Shown: positions 24,555 through 33,542, counted from the first letter of the stretch. The stretch is 64,000 nt of DNA from Pseudomonas sivasensis (GCF_013778505.1 NZ_JAAOWU010000016.1:109921-173920), one strand, 5' to 3'. The notes: generated from the sequence alone by a model not told the origin. A program made the numbers and translations.

Positions 24555-26903
24555 TCAGGCTGTCCGGGCCATGATCAGGCCATTATCGCTTGCGGCTTCC
24601 AAGCGGATCGCCACGAACTTCGATGTTGGCGTATGGCTGCCATCCCCGGTGCTTTCCAGCGGCACCAGCGGGTTCACTTCCGGATAGTAAGCGGCTGCCT
24701 GCCCCGCCGGGATATCAAACGCCAGCAACGTGAAGCCCTTCACACGACGCTCACGGCCATCTTCCCACAGCGACACGATGTCAGCCTTCTGCCCCGGCTT
24801 GAAGCCCAGGCGGATGATGTCGGCTTCGTTGACGAACAGTACGTCACGCTGGCCTTTCACGCCGCGATAGCGGTCATCCAGGCCATAAATGGTGGTGTTG
24901 TACTGATCGTGGGAGCGCATCGACTGCATGATCAGATCCGGTACCCGGCCAGTGGCGTGGGTGCGTTCGTGGATCAAGTCTTTGGGCAGGATGTTCGGGC
25001 GGAAGTTGGCGCGACCCGAAGGCGTGTTCCAACGGCGCGCGCCGGCGGAGTTGCCTAAGTAGAAGCCACCTGGTTTTTTGATCTTGTCGTTGAAGTCCTT
25101 GAAGCCTGGAATGGTATCGGCAATCAGGTCGCGGATACGGCTGTAGTCGGCCACCAGCCAGTTCCAGTCGACCGGCTTGCTGCCCAGCGTCGCGGCGGCG
25201 ATGCCGGCCAAGATTGCTGGCTCGGACTTCATCAGCTTCGACAGGGGTTGCAGTTGGCCATTGGAGCCGTGAACCATGCTGAACGAGTCTTCCACCGTGA
25301 CCGCCTGCGGGCCGTCTGCCTGGATGTCGATGTCGGTACGGCCCAAACACGGGAGGATCAGCGCGTCCTTGCCGTGCATCAGGTGGCTGCGATTGAGCTT
25401 GGTGCTGATCTGCACGGTCAGGTCGCAATTACGCAGTGCTTCGAAGGTGCGCGGGCTGTCCGGGGTAGCTTGGGCGAAGTTGCCGCCCAGGCCGATAAAT
25501 ACTTTGGAGCGGCCTTCAAGCATCGCGTGGATCGCTTCCACCACGTTGTGCCCGTTGGTACGCGGCACCTGGAACTGGAAGCGACGCTCCAGGGCGTCGA
25601 GGAACGCCACCGGTGGGCGTTCGTTAATGCCCATGGTGCGGTCGCCCTGCACGTTGCTGTGGCCGCGCACCGGGCACAAACCGGCGCCTGGGCGGCCGAT
25701 GTTGCCGCGCAGCAGCATCAGGTTGGCGATTTCCTGGATGGTCGGTACCGAGTGGCGGTGCTGGGTGATGCCCATCGCCCAGCACATGATTACGTTTTTG
25801 CCTTTGGCGTACATGCGTGCCGCTTGCTCGATCTCCACCAGCGGCAGGCCGGACTGCGCGACGATTTCATCCCACGAGGTGTCGTCGATCTGGCCCAGGT
25901 AATCGAGCACGTTGGCTGTGTGTTCGTTGAGGAAGTCGTGGTCAAACACGGCTTCCTTGCCTTCGGCCTGCGCCTGGCGTTCCCACAGCAGCAGGAACTT
26001 GGCCATGCCGCGCAGGATAGCCATGTCGCCACCCAGCGCTGGGCGAAAGTAGGCGGTATTGGTCGGCTTGTCGCCGTTGGTGAGCATTTCCAGCGGGTGT
26101 TGCGGGTGCTGAAAACGTTCCAGGCCGCGCTCTTTCAGCGGGTTGATACACACCACTTGGGCGCCGCGTTTAACCGCTTCACGCAGCGGTTCGAGCATGC
26201 GCGGGTGGTTGGTGCCGGGGTTTTGGCCCCAGACGAAAATCGCATCGGCATGTTCGAAGTCATCAAAGGTCACGGTGCCTTTGCCGACGCCCACGCTTTG
26301 CGCCAAGGCCACGCCGCTGGCCTCGTGGCACATGTTCGAGCAATCCGGAAAGTTGTTGGTGCCGTAGGCGCGCACGAACAGCTGGTACAGGTACGCCGCC
26401 TCGTTGCTGGCCCGGCCCGAGGTGTAGAACTCGGCCATATCCGGGCTTGGCAGTGCGTTGAGGTGCTGGCCGATGAGGTCGAAGGCTGCTTCCCAGCTGA
26501 CGGGTGTGTAGCGGTCGGTTTCGGCGTCGTAGCGCATCGGCTCGGTCAGGCGGCCCTGGTATTCGAGCCAGTAATCGCTCTGTTCCAGCAGCGCAGTGAC
26601 GCTGTGTTTGGCGAAGAATGCAGCGTCTACACGACGTTTGGTGGCTTCCCAGTTGACCGCCTTGGCGCCGTTTTCGCAGAACTTGACCATGCCGCTTTCC
26701 GGCGAGTCGCCCCAGGCGCAGCCCGGGCAGTCAAAGCCGCCGTTCTGGTTGGTCTTGAGCATCATGCGCAGGTTTTTCAGCGCGTTGTCGCTGGTCAACC
26801 ACGCCTGTGCCACGCTGATCAGCGCGCCCCAGCCGCCCGCCGGGCCTTTGTAAGGCTTGTAGCGCGGGGTTGGGGTTTGGTCGGCTTGATGATGATTGCT
26901 CAC
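24555..26903 (-). CDS. YdeP/FdhF-type molybdopterin oxidoreductase
   Basis: A 782-residue member of the formate-dehydrogenase-H-like family. The N-terminal cluster region shows GGFDCPGCAWGDS and KFCENG (C59, C62, C76); I could place only three cysteines. The molybdenum-ligand position aligns with C192 in FPDCSNMCHEASG, so it is a cysteine, not selenocysteine. Cofactor segments include FVWGQNPGTNHPRM, AMGITQHRHSVPTIQEIANL and RDVLFVNEADIIRLGFKPG. GTG 26903 is preceded by GGAG and overlaps the fdhD stop (GTGA). E. coli YdeP is linked to acid resistance; the true substrate is unknown. Confidence 0.88.
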   Translation of the reverse strand: MSNHHQADQTPTPRYKPYKGPAGGWGALISVAQAWLTSDNALKNLRMMLKTNQNGGFDCPGCAWGDSPESGMVKFCENGAKAVNWEATKRRVDAAFFAKHSVTALLEQSDYWLEYQGRLTEPMRYDAETDRYTPVSWEAAFDLIGQHLNALPSPDMAEFYTSGRASNEAAYLYQLFVRAYGTNNFPDCSNMCHEASGVALAQSVGVGKGTVTFDDFEHADAIFVWGQNPGTNHPRMLEPLREAVKRGAQVVCINPLKERGLERFQHPQHPLEMLTNGDKPTNTAYFRPALGGDMAILRGMAKFLLLWERQAQAEGKEAVFDHDFLNEHTANVLDYLGQIDDTSWDEIVAQSGLPLVEIEQAARMYAKGKNVIMCWAMGITQHRHSVPTIQEIANLMLLRGNIGRPGAGLCPVRGHSNVQGDRTMGINERPPVAFLDALERRFQFQVPRTNGHNVVEAIHAMLEGRSKVFIGLGGNFAQATPDSPRTFEALRNCDLTVQISTKLNRSHLMHGKDALILPCLGRTDIDIQADGPQAVTVEDSFSMVHGSNGQLQPLSKLMKSEPAILAGIAAATLGSKPVDWNWLVADYSRIRDLIADTIPGFKDFNDKIKKPGGFYLGNSAGARRWNTPSGRANFRPNILPKDLIHERTHATGRVPDLIMQSMRSHDQYNTTIYGLDDRYRGVKGQRDVLFVNEADIIRLGFKPGQKADIVSLWEDGRERRVKGFTLLAFDIPAGQAAAYYPEVNPLVPLESTGDGSHTPTSKFVAIRLEAASDNGLIMARTA

Positions 26904-27739
26904 GGCTGGTTCTCCATCGCAGGGCTGTAGACCCGCGGCGCACTTTTCTGCGGCAGGTGGATGAGATTGAGGTTGTGCCGGCGGGCCCATTGCAGGGCTA
27001 GGCCGGTGGGCGACGACAGGCTGACGAGGGTCTGGATGCCTGCGCGCAAAACTTTCTGGATCAATTCGAGGCTGCAACGACTAGTGACAATCGCCAGGCC
27101 GCCATCGGTCGGGATCTTTTGGCGGATCAACGCACCGATCAATTTATCGAGCGCGTTGTGCCGGCCAATGTCCTCGCGGCCCATCAACAGTTCGCCTTGG
27201 CTGTTCATGAACACCGCCGCATGCACCGCGCCGCTGCATTGGCCCAGAGGCTGAAAGGCGCTGATGCGCTGGCGCAGACCATCAAGCCATTCGGCGGGTG
27301 GCAGTGGTGCGCCGGGCAGTACCTTAAGGTCCGGCAAGGCTTGTTCCACCGCTTCTACACCGCACAAACCACAACCGCTGGTGCCCGCCAACTGGCGACG
27401 TTGCTGCTTGAGATTCCAGAACGCGCGGCTGGAAATCTGCACCTGAGCGTACTGGGTCGAGCCTGATCCACTGAGTTTGAGATCATAAATTTCGTTAACG
27501 TCGGCGATAATGCCGCTGCCGATGCTGAAACCGACAATAAAGTCTTCCAGGTCCGTCGGCGTGACCAACATGACTGCCTGGCTGATGTCGTTATAGGCGA
27601 TCGCCAACGCCACTTCTTCCGCCAACGCAGTGCTGGCGACCTCTGTGTGTTCGAGATTGCAGTATTGGTAGCTCTGGCTGGCGGCGGGCGCGGGCGTTTC
27701 AGAGGCGGGCGCCGCGCAGACTGGGCGCTTGGCGTTCAT
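26900..27739 (-). CDS. fdhD: FdhD sulfurtransferase for formate dehydrogenase maturation
   Basis: A 279-residue cytoplasmic protein that passes sulfur from IscS to the molybdenum cofactor of formate-dehydrogenase-like enzymes. The catalytic TSGCGLCGVEAVEQ gives the two-cysteine CGLC loop; other conserved parts are GREDIGRHNALDKLIGALI and TSRCSLELIQKVLRAG. It lies directly upstream of, and overlaps by four bases with, the YdeP-type enzyme, which is therefore its likely client. The first ~25 residues are an Ala/Pro-rich extension. Confidence 0.93.
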   Translation of the reverse strand: MNAKRPVCAAPASETPAPAASQSYQYCNLEHTEVASTALAEEVALAIAYNDISQAVMLVTPTDLEDFIVGFSIGSGIIADVNEIYDLKLSGSGSTQYAQVQISSRAFWNLKQQRRQLAGTSGCGLCGVEAVEQALPDLKVLPGAPLPPAEWLDGLRQRISAFQPLGQCSGAVHAAVFMNSQGELLMGREDIGRHNALDKLIGALIRQKIPTDGGLAIVTSRCSLELIQKVLRAGIQTLVSLSSPTGLALQWARRHNLNLIHLPQKSAPRVYSPAMENQP

Positions 27740-27836
27740 GGGGCAGTACCACCGGCGGATTGGTCAGTGTTTAGACTAGGCGCGACAAAGCGTCGCGTCT
27801 AATTGCCAGTACTGATCTACCGATAGATGACGTCGA

Positions 27837-28724
27837 TCAAGACGCGTTTTGCGATTTCTGAAACAGCGCGAAACATGCCTCTGCCAGCGCGGAGCGCGGT
27901 GCGCTGCGACGCATGATCAGCCCCAGGCGCGCAAGGGTGTGGGCATCCTCGATAGGTTGCAGGCGCAGGTGTTCGGTGAGCGCATCCAGGCCACCGTCCA
28001 GGGGCATGACCGCGCAACACAGCCCGCCGTGTACCGCCTGTAGCAACTGATGGACGGCATCGGTTTGCAGCAGCGGTTGGGGATTGAGTCCACGGCTGTG
28101 GAAGTTGTGGTCGATGGACTGGCGAAAATGCATGCCACTGGTGAGCATGCCCAGGGGCAGTTCGGTCAGGGCCTCCCAGCTCAACGGCTTGTCGCCAAAG
28201 CTGAAAAACCGCTGGTCGTAGAGCAGGCCCATGCGCGTTTCGCCCAAGGCCAGTGAGTCAAAGCGTTCATTATCCAAACGCTCAAGATAGGAGACGCCCA
28301 GGTCCAGTCGATTACTCGCAAGTTGTTCAAGGATCTGTTCGGAGCTCAAGGCCGAGAGCTCGAAGCGCAGGCTCGGGTGTTCTTTATGCAGTTGTTGCAT
28401 CAACGCCAACGGATCAAAGCTCGACAGCGGCACCACGCCCAAACGCAACGTACCCACCAGGTTGCCGCGACAGGCAGCAGCTTCAGCCTGCAAGCCGTCA
28501 TACGCCGCCAGCACTGTTCGGGCCCACGCCAGCACCCGTTCACCGGGTGCGGTGAAGCCTTCGAAGCGCTGGCCGCGATTGACCAGGGGCAAGTCCAACT
28601 CTTCTTCGAGGCTGCGCAGGCGCATCGACAGGGTGGGCTGGGTAATGTGGCAACGTGCCGCTGCCTGGCCGAAGTGCCGGGTTTCGTCGAGGGCGATCAG
28701 GAATTTCAGCTGTTTGATGTCCAT
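27837..28724 (-). CDS. LysR-family transcriptional regulator
   Basis: A 295-residue regulator. The N-terminal helix-turn-helix is MDIKQLKFLIALDETRHFGQ through RCHITQPTLSMRLRSLEEEL; the effector domain starts at about residue 90 (LVGTLRLGVVPLSSFDPLAL). It is 97 bases upstream of fdhD on the same strand, so it may control or be co-transcribed with fdhD and the oxidoreductase; the effector is unknown. Confidence 0.9.
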   Translation of the reverse strand: MDIKQLKFLIALDETRHFGQAAARCHITQPTLSMRLRSLEEELDLPLVNRGQRFEGFTAPGERVLAWARTVLAAYDGLQAEAAACRGNLVGTLRLGVVPLSSFDPLALMQQLHKEHPSLRFELSALSSEQILEQLASNRLDLGVSYLERLDNERFDSLALGETRMGLLYDQRFFSFGDKPLSWEALTELPLGMLTSGMHFRQSIDHNFHSRGLNPQPLLQTDAVHQLLQAVHGGLCCAVMPLDGGLDALTEHLRLQPIEDAHTLARLGLIMRRSAPRSALAEACFALFQKSQNAS

Positions 28725-28856
28725 CTTCGCTCCAGGGCTTATTCCAATGGCGGGGGGATTCTAGCGCGTTTGGGTCTTTGGCCGGGCTGGAACCCAAATC
28801 TGTAGGACTGGTCTAGTCTTTGGCATCTGGAAATCAACTACCAAGGAGCGCGTACG

Positions 28857-29297
28857 ATGAGTCTTTTTAGCTTTGTTAAGGAAGCAGGCGAGAAGTTGGC
28901 CAAGCTGTTGACCCCGGGCAACGCCAACGCAAGCGATGATCTGAAAAAGCACATTGAAGAAGTCGGGCTGGGTAATCCCGATGTTCACGCGACTGTGGAG
29001 GGTGACAAGGTCACGCTTACTGGAACCGTTGCCAGTCAGGAAGAGAAAGAAAAAATCATTCTGGCGGCGGGCAATATTGCCGGTGTGGCCAGTGTGGATG
29101 ACCAGATCACCGTATCCGGCCCGGCAGTTGCCGCAGCCCGTTTCGTGGTGGTGAAAAAGGGCGACACCCTTAGCGCAATATCCTTGGCGGTCTACGGCAA
29201 CGCCAATCAGTACAACAAAATCTTCGAAGCTAACAAACCGCAGTTGTCGAACCCGGACAAGATTTACCCAGGGCAGACGCTGCGTATTCCTGAGTAA
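28857..29297 (+). CDS. kbp: BON-LysM protein, potassium-binding Kbp (YgaU) type
   Basis: A 146-residue protein matching E. coli Kbp in length and order: MSLFSFVKEAGEKLAKLL, a BON domain at about 25-85 (VHATVEGDKVTLTGTVASQE, GNIAGVASVDDQITV), and a C-terminal LysM at about 97-145 (VVKKGDTLSAISLAVYGNAN, PDKIYPGQTLRIPE). Kbp is a cytoplasmic potassium sensor needed under high potassium. AAGGAG precedes the ATG. It is followed by a REPIN-like element. Confidence 0.9.
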   Translation: MSLFSFVKEAGEKLAKLLTPGNANASDDLKKHIEEVGLGNPDVHATVEGDKVTLTGTVASQEEKEKIILAAGNIAGVASVDDQITVSGPAVAAARFVVVKKGDTLSAISLAVYGNANQYNKIFEANKPQLSNPDKIYPGQTLRIPE

Positions 29298-29307
29298 TAC
29301 ACGGGCG

Positions 29308-29404
29308 AAAATATGGGAGGGGGCTTGCCCCCTGATAACGGAGTGTCAGTCAAAGCTTCCTTGACTGACACACTGCTATCGGGGGCAAGCCCCCTCCCAC
29401 ATTT
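29308..29404. repeat. REPIN-like inverted pair of REP sequences
   Basis: Outer arms ATATGGGAGGGGGCTTGCCC and GGGGGCAAGCCCCCTCCCAC, with an inner palindrome TGTCAGTCAA / TTGACTGACA. The full element folds into one hairpin and separates the convergent kbp and yrfG-like genes. Confidence 0.87.
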
Positions 29405-29406
29405 GG

Positions 29407-30069
29407 TCAGAGCCCGACAATGAGATCCCGGTAGTCACCGACTGCTGCAAACTCGCCCGTGTCCTTCGGCCCTTTTTTGCTGTCCGGCTCTTTCACCGCC
29501 AGCAAATGGCCCACGCCAAACGTCTGGGCGCTGCGCAGGATCGGCAAGGTGTCGTCGATAAACAGGCTGCGCGAGGGATCAAACTGAATGTCGGCCTGCA
29601 AGGCATCCCAGAACTGCGGATCTTCCTTTGCGAAACCGTAGTCGTGGGAGCTGATCAATCGCTCGAAATACGGCGCCAGTTCAATGCGTTCCAATTTCAA
29701 CGACAGCGAATCACGATGGGCGTTGGTGATCAGAATCACGCGCTTGCCGGCCTGTTTGATCGCCGCGAGAAAGGTATCCGCATCCGGGCGCAGGGCAATC
29801 AGGTGAGCGGTTTCCAGCTTGAGTTCACGCACTGGGATCTTCAGTTCTGTGCTCCAAAAATCCAGGCAATACCATTGCAACTGTCCGGCGTTACGCTCGA
29901 ACAGAGGCTGCAACTCCATCTCGGCCATGGCCCGGCTCACCCCGTGCAGCTCGGCGTAGCGCTGGGGCAGGTGCTCCATCCAGAAGTGGTTGTCGTAATG
30001 CAGGTCGAGCAGGGTGCCGTCCATGTCCAGCAGGACAGTGTCGATGGCGTGCCAGGGCAAAGAGGGCAT
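29407..30069 (-). CDS. yrfG: HAD-family GMP/IMP nucleotidase, YrfG type
   Basis: A 220-residue haloacid-dehalogenase phosphatase. Motif I is TVLLDMDGTLLDLHYDNHFW, motif II is RVILITNAHRDSLSLKLER, and motif III/IV are HDYGFAKEDPQFWDAL and LFIDDTLPILRSAQTFGV. The LDLHYDNHFW and NWYCLDYW-like QWYCLDFWSTEL segments match E. coli YrfG, a purine 5'-nucleotidase. It is divergent from nudE, as in enterobacteria where nudE and yrfG are near neighbours. Confidence 0.87.
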   Translation of the reverse strand: MPSLPWHAIDTVLLDMDGTLLDLHYDNHFWMEHLPQRYAELHGVSRAMAEMELQPLFERNAGQLQWYCLDFWSTELKIPVRELKLETAHLIALRPDADTFLAAIKQAGKRVILITNAHRDSLSLKLERIELAPYFERLISSHDYGFAKEDPQFWDALQADIQFDPSRSLFIDDTLPILRSAQTFGVGHLLAVKEPDSKKGPKDTGEFAAVGDYRDLIVGL

Positions 30070-30156
30070 GGTGCGGTCTCATGTAAGTAAAGATATCCGA
30101 CACAGACAATCGGAAAAGCCACGGTATAGTAACCCGATCACGCCAAGGAGCCGCTC

Positions 30157-30723
30157 ATGCGCCAGAAACCCACCGTCCTCGCCCGCGAAATAGTCGCCAG
30201 TAGCCGTTTGTTCCGCGTGGAGGAAGTGCAGTTGCGCTTTTCCAATGGCGTTGAACGGACCTACGAGCGCCTGGTGGGGCGTGGTGCCGGCTATGGCGCG
30301 GTGATGATCGTGGCGATGATCGATGAAGAGCATGCCTTGCTGGTGGAAGAGTACTGCGGCGGTATCGACGAATATGAGTTGTCCTTGCCCAAAGGCCTGA
30401 TCGAACCGGGTGAAGACGTACTTGCTGCCGCCGATCGTGAGCTCAAGGAAGAAGCCGGTTACGGCGCGCGACAGTTGGAACACATTACCGAGCTGTCGCT
30501 GTCGCCCGGTTATATGAGCCAGAAAATCCAAGTGGTATTGGCCACTGACCTGTATGAAGAAAGCCTTGAAGGCGATGAGCCCGAGCCGATGCGCGTGGAT
30601 CGGGTCAATCTGCGCGAGCTGTCACAGTTAGCGCAAAACGAGCAATTCAGTGAGGGTCGCGCTTTGGCGGCGTTGTACCTGGTACGAGATCTGTTGATCC
30701 AGCGTGGAGCGTTTACCGCATGA
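30157..30723 (+). CDS. nudE: ADP compounds hydrolase NudE
   Basis: A 188-residue Nudix hydrolase. The full Nudix box is present at G80-G101: GLIEPGEDVLAAADRELKEE followed by AG. Family activity: hydrolysis of ADP-ribose, NADH and Ap3A in the cytoplasm. AAGGAG lies upstream of ATG 30157. Its stop overlaps the cysQ start as ATGA, so the two form an operon. Confidence 0.92.
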   Translation: MRQKPTVLAREIVASSRLFRVEEVQLRFSNGVERTYERLVGRGAGYGAVMIVAMIDEEHALLVEEYCGGIDEYELSLPKGLIEPGEDVLAAADRELKEEAGYGARQLEHITELSLSPGYMSQKIQVVLATDLYEESLEGDEPEPMRVDRVNLRELSQLAQNEQFSEGRALAALYLVRDLLIQRGAFTA

Positions 30724-31556
30724 GCGAACTGTTTTTAGGCCACCCGTTTATCGCCCCTGTAATCGAGCTGGCTCGCCAGGCGGGTGAAGTCATCCTGCCG
30801 TACTGGCGCGCCGATGTGGCGGTGACTTCAAAGGCCGACGATTCGCCGGTGACGGCAGCAGACCTGGCCGCCCACCACCTGATTCTCGCTGGCCTCACCG
30901 CGCTGGACCCGAGCATCCCCGTGCTGTCCGAAGAAGACGCTGATATCGACCAGAGCGTGCGCGCAGGCTGGACGCGTTGGTGGTTGGTGGACCCGCTGGA
31001 CGGCACCAAGGAATTCATCGCCGGCAGTGAAGAGTTCACCGTCAATATCGCCCTGATTGAACACGGCCGCGTGGTGTTCGGTGTGGTGTCGATGCCCACC
31101 AGTGGCCGTTGCTACTTTGGCGGCGCAGGTTTAGGCGCGTGGCGATCCGATGTGAACGAAGCGCCCAGGCAGATCCAGGTGCGCAAGGCACCGGCGGCGG
31201 GTGAGGCATTCACGGTGGTTGCCAGCCGTCGGCATACCAGCCCCGAGCAGGAGCGTTTGCTGGACGGGTTGAGCGCAGGCGTGGGTGAGTTGAAGTTGGC
31301 GAATATCGGCAGCTCGTTGAAGTTCTGCCTGTTGGCCGAGGGCAGCGCCGACTGCTATCCACGCTTGGCGCCGACTTCGCAATGGGATACGGCTGCGGCA
31401 CAAGGCGTGCTCGAAGGTGCGGGGGGCGAGGTGCTGGAGTTGAGTGGTGAGCCGTTCAGCTACCCGGCGCGGGAATCGTTGTTGAACCCGTTTTTTCTGG
31501 CGTTGCCGGCGAAGGCTGCGTGGCGTGAGCGGTTGCTGACCTTGGCAAGATCTTAA
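30720..31556 (+). CDS. cysQ: 3'(2'),5'-bisphosphate nucleotidase CysQ
   Basis: A 278-residue lithium-sensitive phosphatase of the inositol-monophosphatase fold that removes 3'-phosphoadenosine 5'-phosphate, a by-product of sulfate assimilation. Metal-binding motifs: VLSEED, WWLVDPLDGTKEFIAGSEEF, and SQWDTAAAQGVLEGAGGEVL. Translationally coupled with nudE by a 4-base overlap. A REPIN-like element follows. Confidence 0.93.
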   Translation: MSELFLGHPFIAPVIELARQAGEVILPYWRADVAVTSKADDSPVTAADLAAHHLILAGLTALDPSIPVLSEEDADIDQSVRAGWTRWWLVDPLDGTKEFIAGSEEFTVNIALIEHGRVVFGVVSMPTSGRCYFGGAGLGAWRSDVNEAPRQIQVRKAPAAGEAFTVVASRRHTSPEQERLLDGLSAGVGELKLANIGSSLKFCLLAEGSADCYPRLAPTSQWDTAAAQGVLEGAGGEVLELSGEPFSYPARESLLNPFFLALPAKAAWRERLLTLARS

Positions 31557-31570
31557 AACCACCGCAGATC

Positions 31571-31665
31571 AAAATGTGGGAGGGGGCTTGCCCCCGATAG
31601 CGGTGTATCAGTCAAAACAGCAGTGACTGAACTACCGCCATCGGGAGCAAGCCCCCTCCCACATT
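31571..31665. repeat. REPIN-like inverted pair of REP sequences
   Basis: Begins AAAATGTGGGAGGGGGCTTG and ends CAAGCCCCCTCCCACATTTG, with TATCAGTCA / TGACTGAACTA-like internal symmetry. It lies between convergent cysQ and the thioesterase gene. Confidence 0.87.
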
Positions 31666-31683
31666 TGTTTTGTGTATTGGCTT

Positions 31684-32139
31684 CTAGCGGTGCAGGACGT
31701 ATTGGCCAGTGAAGGCTACCGCTCTTTCGTCACTGCCCTCATTCACGATCCACGTGTCCAACGCCAACCGCGCCCGGCCATAGCGCTTGTAGGTCGCGAT
31801 AAAGCGCTTCCATACCTTTTCCTCCGGCGCCGCGCATATCGCGGTCGCGTCTTGCGTCACCGGCAGCGGATAACTGATCTGCCCTTCCTGAATCACGATA
31901 TGCCCGTCTCCAATCCCTTCCTCACGCAGTTGCAGGTGCAGCCAGCCCCAACCCGCCAGTACCGCGCCGCAGTAGAGGCTGCCGCCGAACATGGTGCTCT
32001 TGTGGTTGATATTGGCCTGCAGGGGCAGGTGCAGCCGCAGTTGCCTGTCTTGCCAGTCGAGCACCTTGAGGCCCATTTCCCGGGTCAGGGGGATGTCGTG
32101 GTGCAGGACGGATTCCAGGTAACGGCTGTCGCGGCTCAT
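31684..32139 (-). CDS. YiiD C-terminal-like thioesterase domain protein
   Basis: A 151-residue hotdog-fold protein of the putative thioesterase family found at the C-terminus of YiiD (FabY-like). Conserved: PLTREMGLKVLDWQDRQLRL, NINHKSTMFGGSLYCGAVLA, and FIATYKRYGRARLALDTWI. I chose ATG 32139 (MSRDSRYLES) for the AGAGGT just upstream; an in-frame ATG at 32169 overlaps the dctD stop and is the alternative. No substrate is known. Confidence 0.8.
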   Translation of the reverse strand: MSRDSRYLESVLHHDIPLTREMGLKVLDWQDRQLRLHLPLQANINHKSTMFGGSLYCGAVLAGWGWLHLQLREEGIGDGHIVIQEGQISYPLPVTQDATAICAAPEEKVWKRFIATYKRYGRARLALDTWIVNEGSDERAVAFTGQYVLHR

Positions 32140-32165
32140 GGGGACCTCTTGGTGGGTGGGCAGGG

Positions 32166-33542
32166 TCATTCGTCGTCGGCGCTTTGGTTGGCGAAGTTCA
32201 GGCCATGCTTGCGCAGTTTGTCGTGCAAGGTCTTGCGCGGTACTCCGAGGGCTTCGGCGAGGCTGCGCATGGAGCTGTGGGGACGGGTCAGTTCGGCAGC
32301 GATCAGGCTTTTCTCGAACTGCTCGACTTGCTCGCTCAAGCCACCCGGTGTGGAGGTCAGTACGCTGCTGGCGGGGTTGTCCGGCGTGCTGTCCAGTGCC
32401 AGTTCCAGGCCCAGTGCAAAGCGCTCGGCGGCGTTCTGCAATTCCCGCACATTGCCCGGCCAGCTATGACGCAACAACAAGGCCCGCTGGCCCGGCTGCA
32501 GCTCATGCAACGTCAGGCCATGGCGGCTGCTGGCTTCGTCGGCGAAGTGCTGGAAGAGCATCAATGCATCTTCACCGCGCTCGCGCAGCGGCGGAATGCG
32601 CAGCGGCGCGACGTTGAGACGGTAATACAAGTCGGCGCGGAAACGGCCCTGGTCGGCGGCCTGGCGCAGGTCCTCCTTGGTGGCAGCGATAATGCGGATA
32701 TCCAGCGGGATCAGTTGATTGCCGCCCAGGCGTTCCACCACGCGCTCCTGCAACAGGCGCAACAGTTTGACCTGCACATCCAGGCTCATGCTTTCGATTT
32801 CGTCGAGGAACAAGGTGCCGCCGTTGGCAAACTCGAACTTGCCGATGCGGCGTTTCTGCGCCCCGGTAAAGGCTCCGGGCTCATGACCGAACAGTTCGCT
32901 TTCCACTACGGATTCCGCCAGGGCACCGGCGTTGATCGCGACGAACGGGCCGCTGCGTCGGTTCGACAGGTCATGCAGTGCACGGGCCACGACTTCTTTG
33001 CCGGCGCCGGTTTCACCGAGGATCAGCACGTCGGCCTTGGTCGCCGCCAACGCGCCGATCTGCTCGCGCAGTCGCAGCATTTGCGGTGAGTGCCCAACGA
33101 GTCGCGTGCTCAGTTGCTGGCGGTCGCTGAGGGCCAGGCGCAGGCTGCGGTTATCCAACACCAGCCGGCGCAAGGCCAGGGCGCGGCGCACGCTGTCCAG
33201 CAGCGAGTCGCTGGCGAAGGGTTTTTCGAGGAAGTCATAGGCACCCGCGCGCATCGCCTGCACCGCCAACGGCACGTCGCCGTGGCCGGTGATCAGCAGC
33301 ACCGGCAGGTCTGGATCCTGGCCGTGCAGTTCGGCCAGCAGCTCCAGGCCGTCCATGCCGGGCATGCGGATGTCGCTGACCACTACGCCCGGCCAATCCC
33401 GCGACAGGCGCGCGGTGAGGCCGGTGGCTTCGCCCAGGGTCAGGACTTTCAGCCCGGCCAGGTCCAGGGTCTGGCACAGGGCCTGACGCAGGTGTGGATC
33501 GTCGTCGATCAACACCACCTGAATCTGGTTATCGATACTCAT
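32166..33542 (-). CDS. dctD: Sigma-54-dependent C4-dicarboxylate regulator DctD
   Basis: A 458-residue NtrC-type response regulator. Receiver phospho-site D57 in GVVVSDIRMPGMDG; AAA+ ATPase with Walker A GETGAGKE at 176-183, the sigma-54 contact loop GAFTGA at 223-228, Walker B GGTLFLDEIE, and a C-terminal Fis-type HTH (SMRSLAEALGVPRKTLHDKL). It overlaps dctB by four bases. Family role: with RpoN it activates dicarboxylate transport genes such as dctA or dctPQM, none of which lie in this window. Confidence 0.92.
   Translation of the reverse strand: MSIDNQIQVVLIDDDPHLRQALCQTLDLAGLKVLTLGEATGLTARLSRDWPGVVVSDIRMPGMDGLELLAELHGQDPDLPVLLITGHGDVPLAVQAMRAGAYDFLEKPFASDSLLDSVRRALALRRLVLDNRSLRLALSDRQQLSTRLVGHSPQMLRLREQIGALAATKADVLILGETGAGKEVVARALHDLSNRRSGPFVAINAGALAESVVESELFGHEPGAFTGAQKRRIGKFEFANGGTLFLDEIESMSLDVQVKLLRLLQERVVERLGGNQLIPLDIRIIAATKEDLRQAADQGRFRADLYYRLNVAPLRIPPLRERGEDALMLFQHFADEASSRHGLTLHELQPGQRALLLRHSWPGNVRELQNAAERFALGLELALDSTPDNPASSVLTSTPGGLSEQVEQFEKSLIAAELTRPHSSMRSLAEALGVPRKTLHDKLRKHGLNFANQSADDE

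Noticed and set aside
24555..26903. Selenocysteine in the formate-dehydrogenase-like enzyme
   Set aside because: The ligand position is a normal cysteine codon within an unbroken frame; no in-frame TGA is present.
25248..26930. 560-codon plus-strand reading frame
   Set aside because: It is antisense to the YdeP-type oxidoreductase, which has full family motifs.
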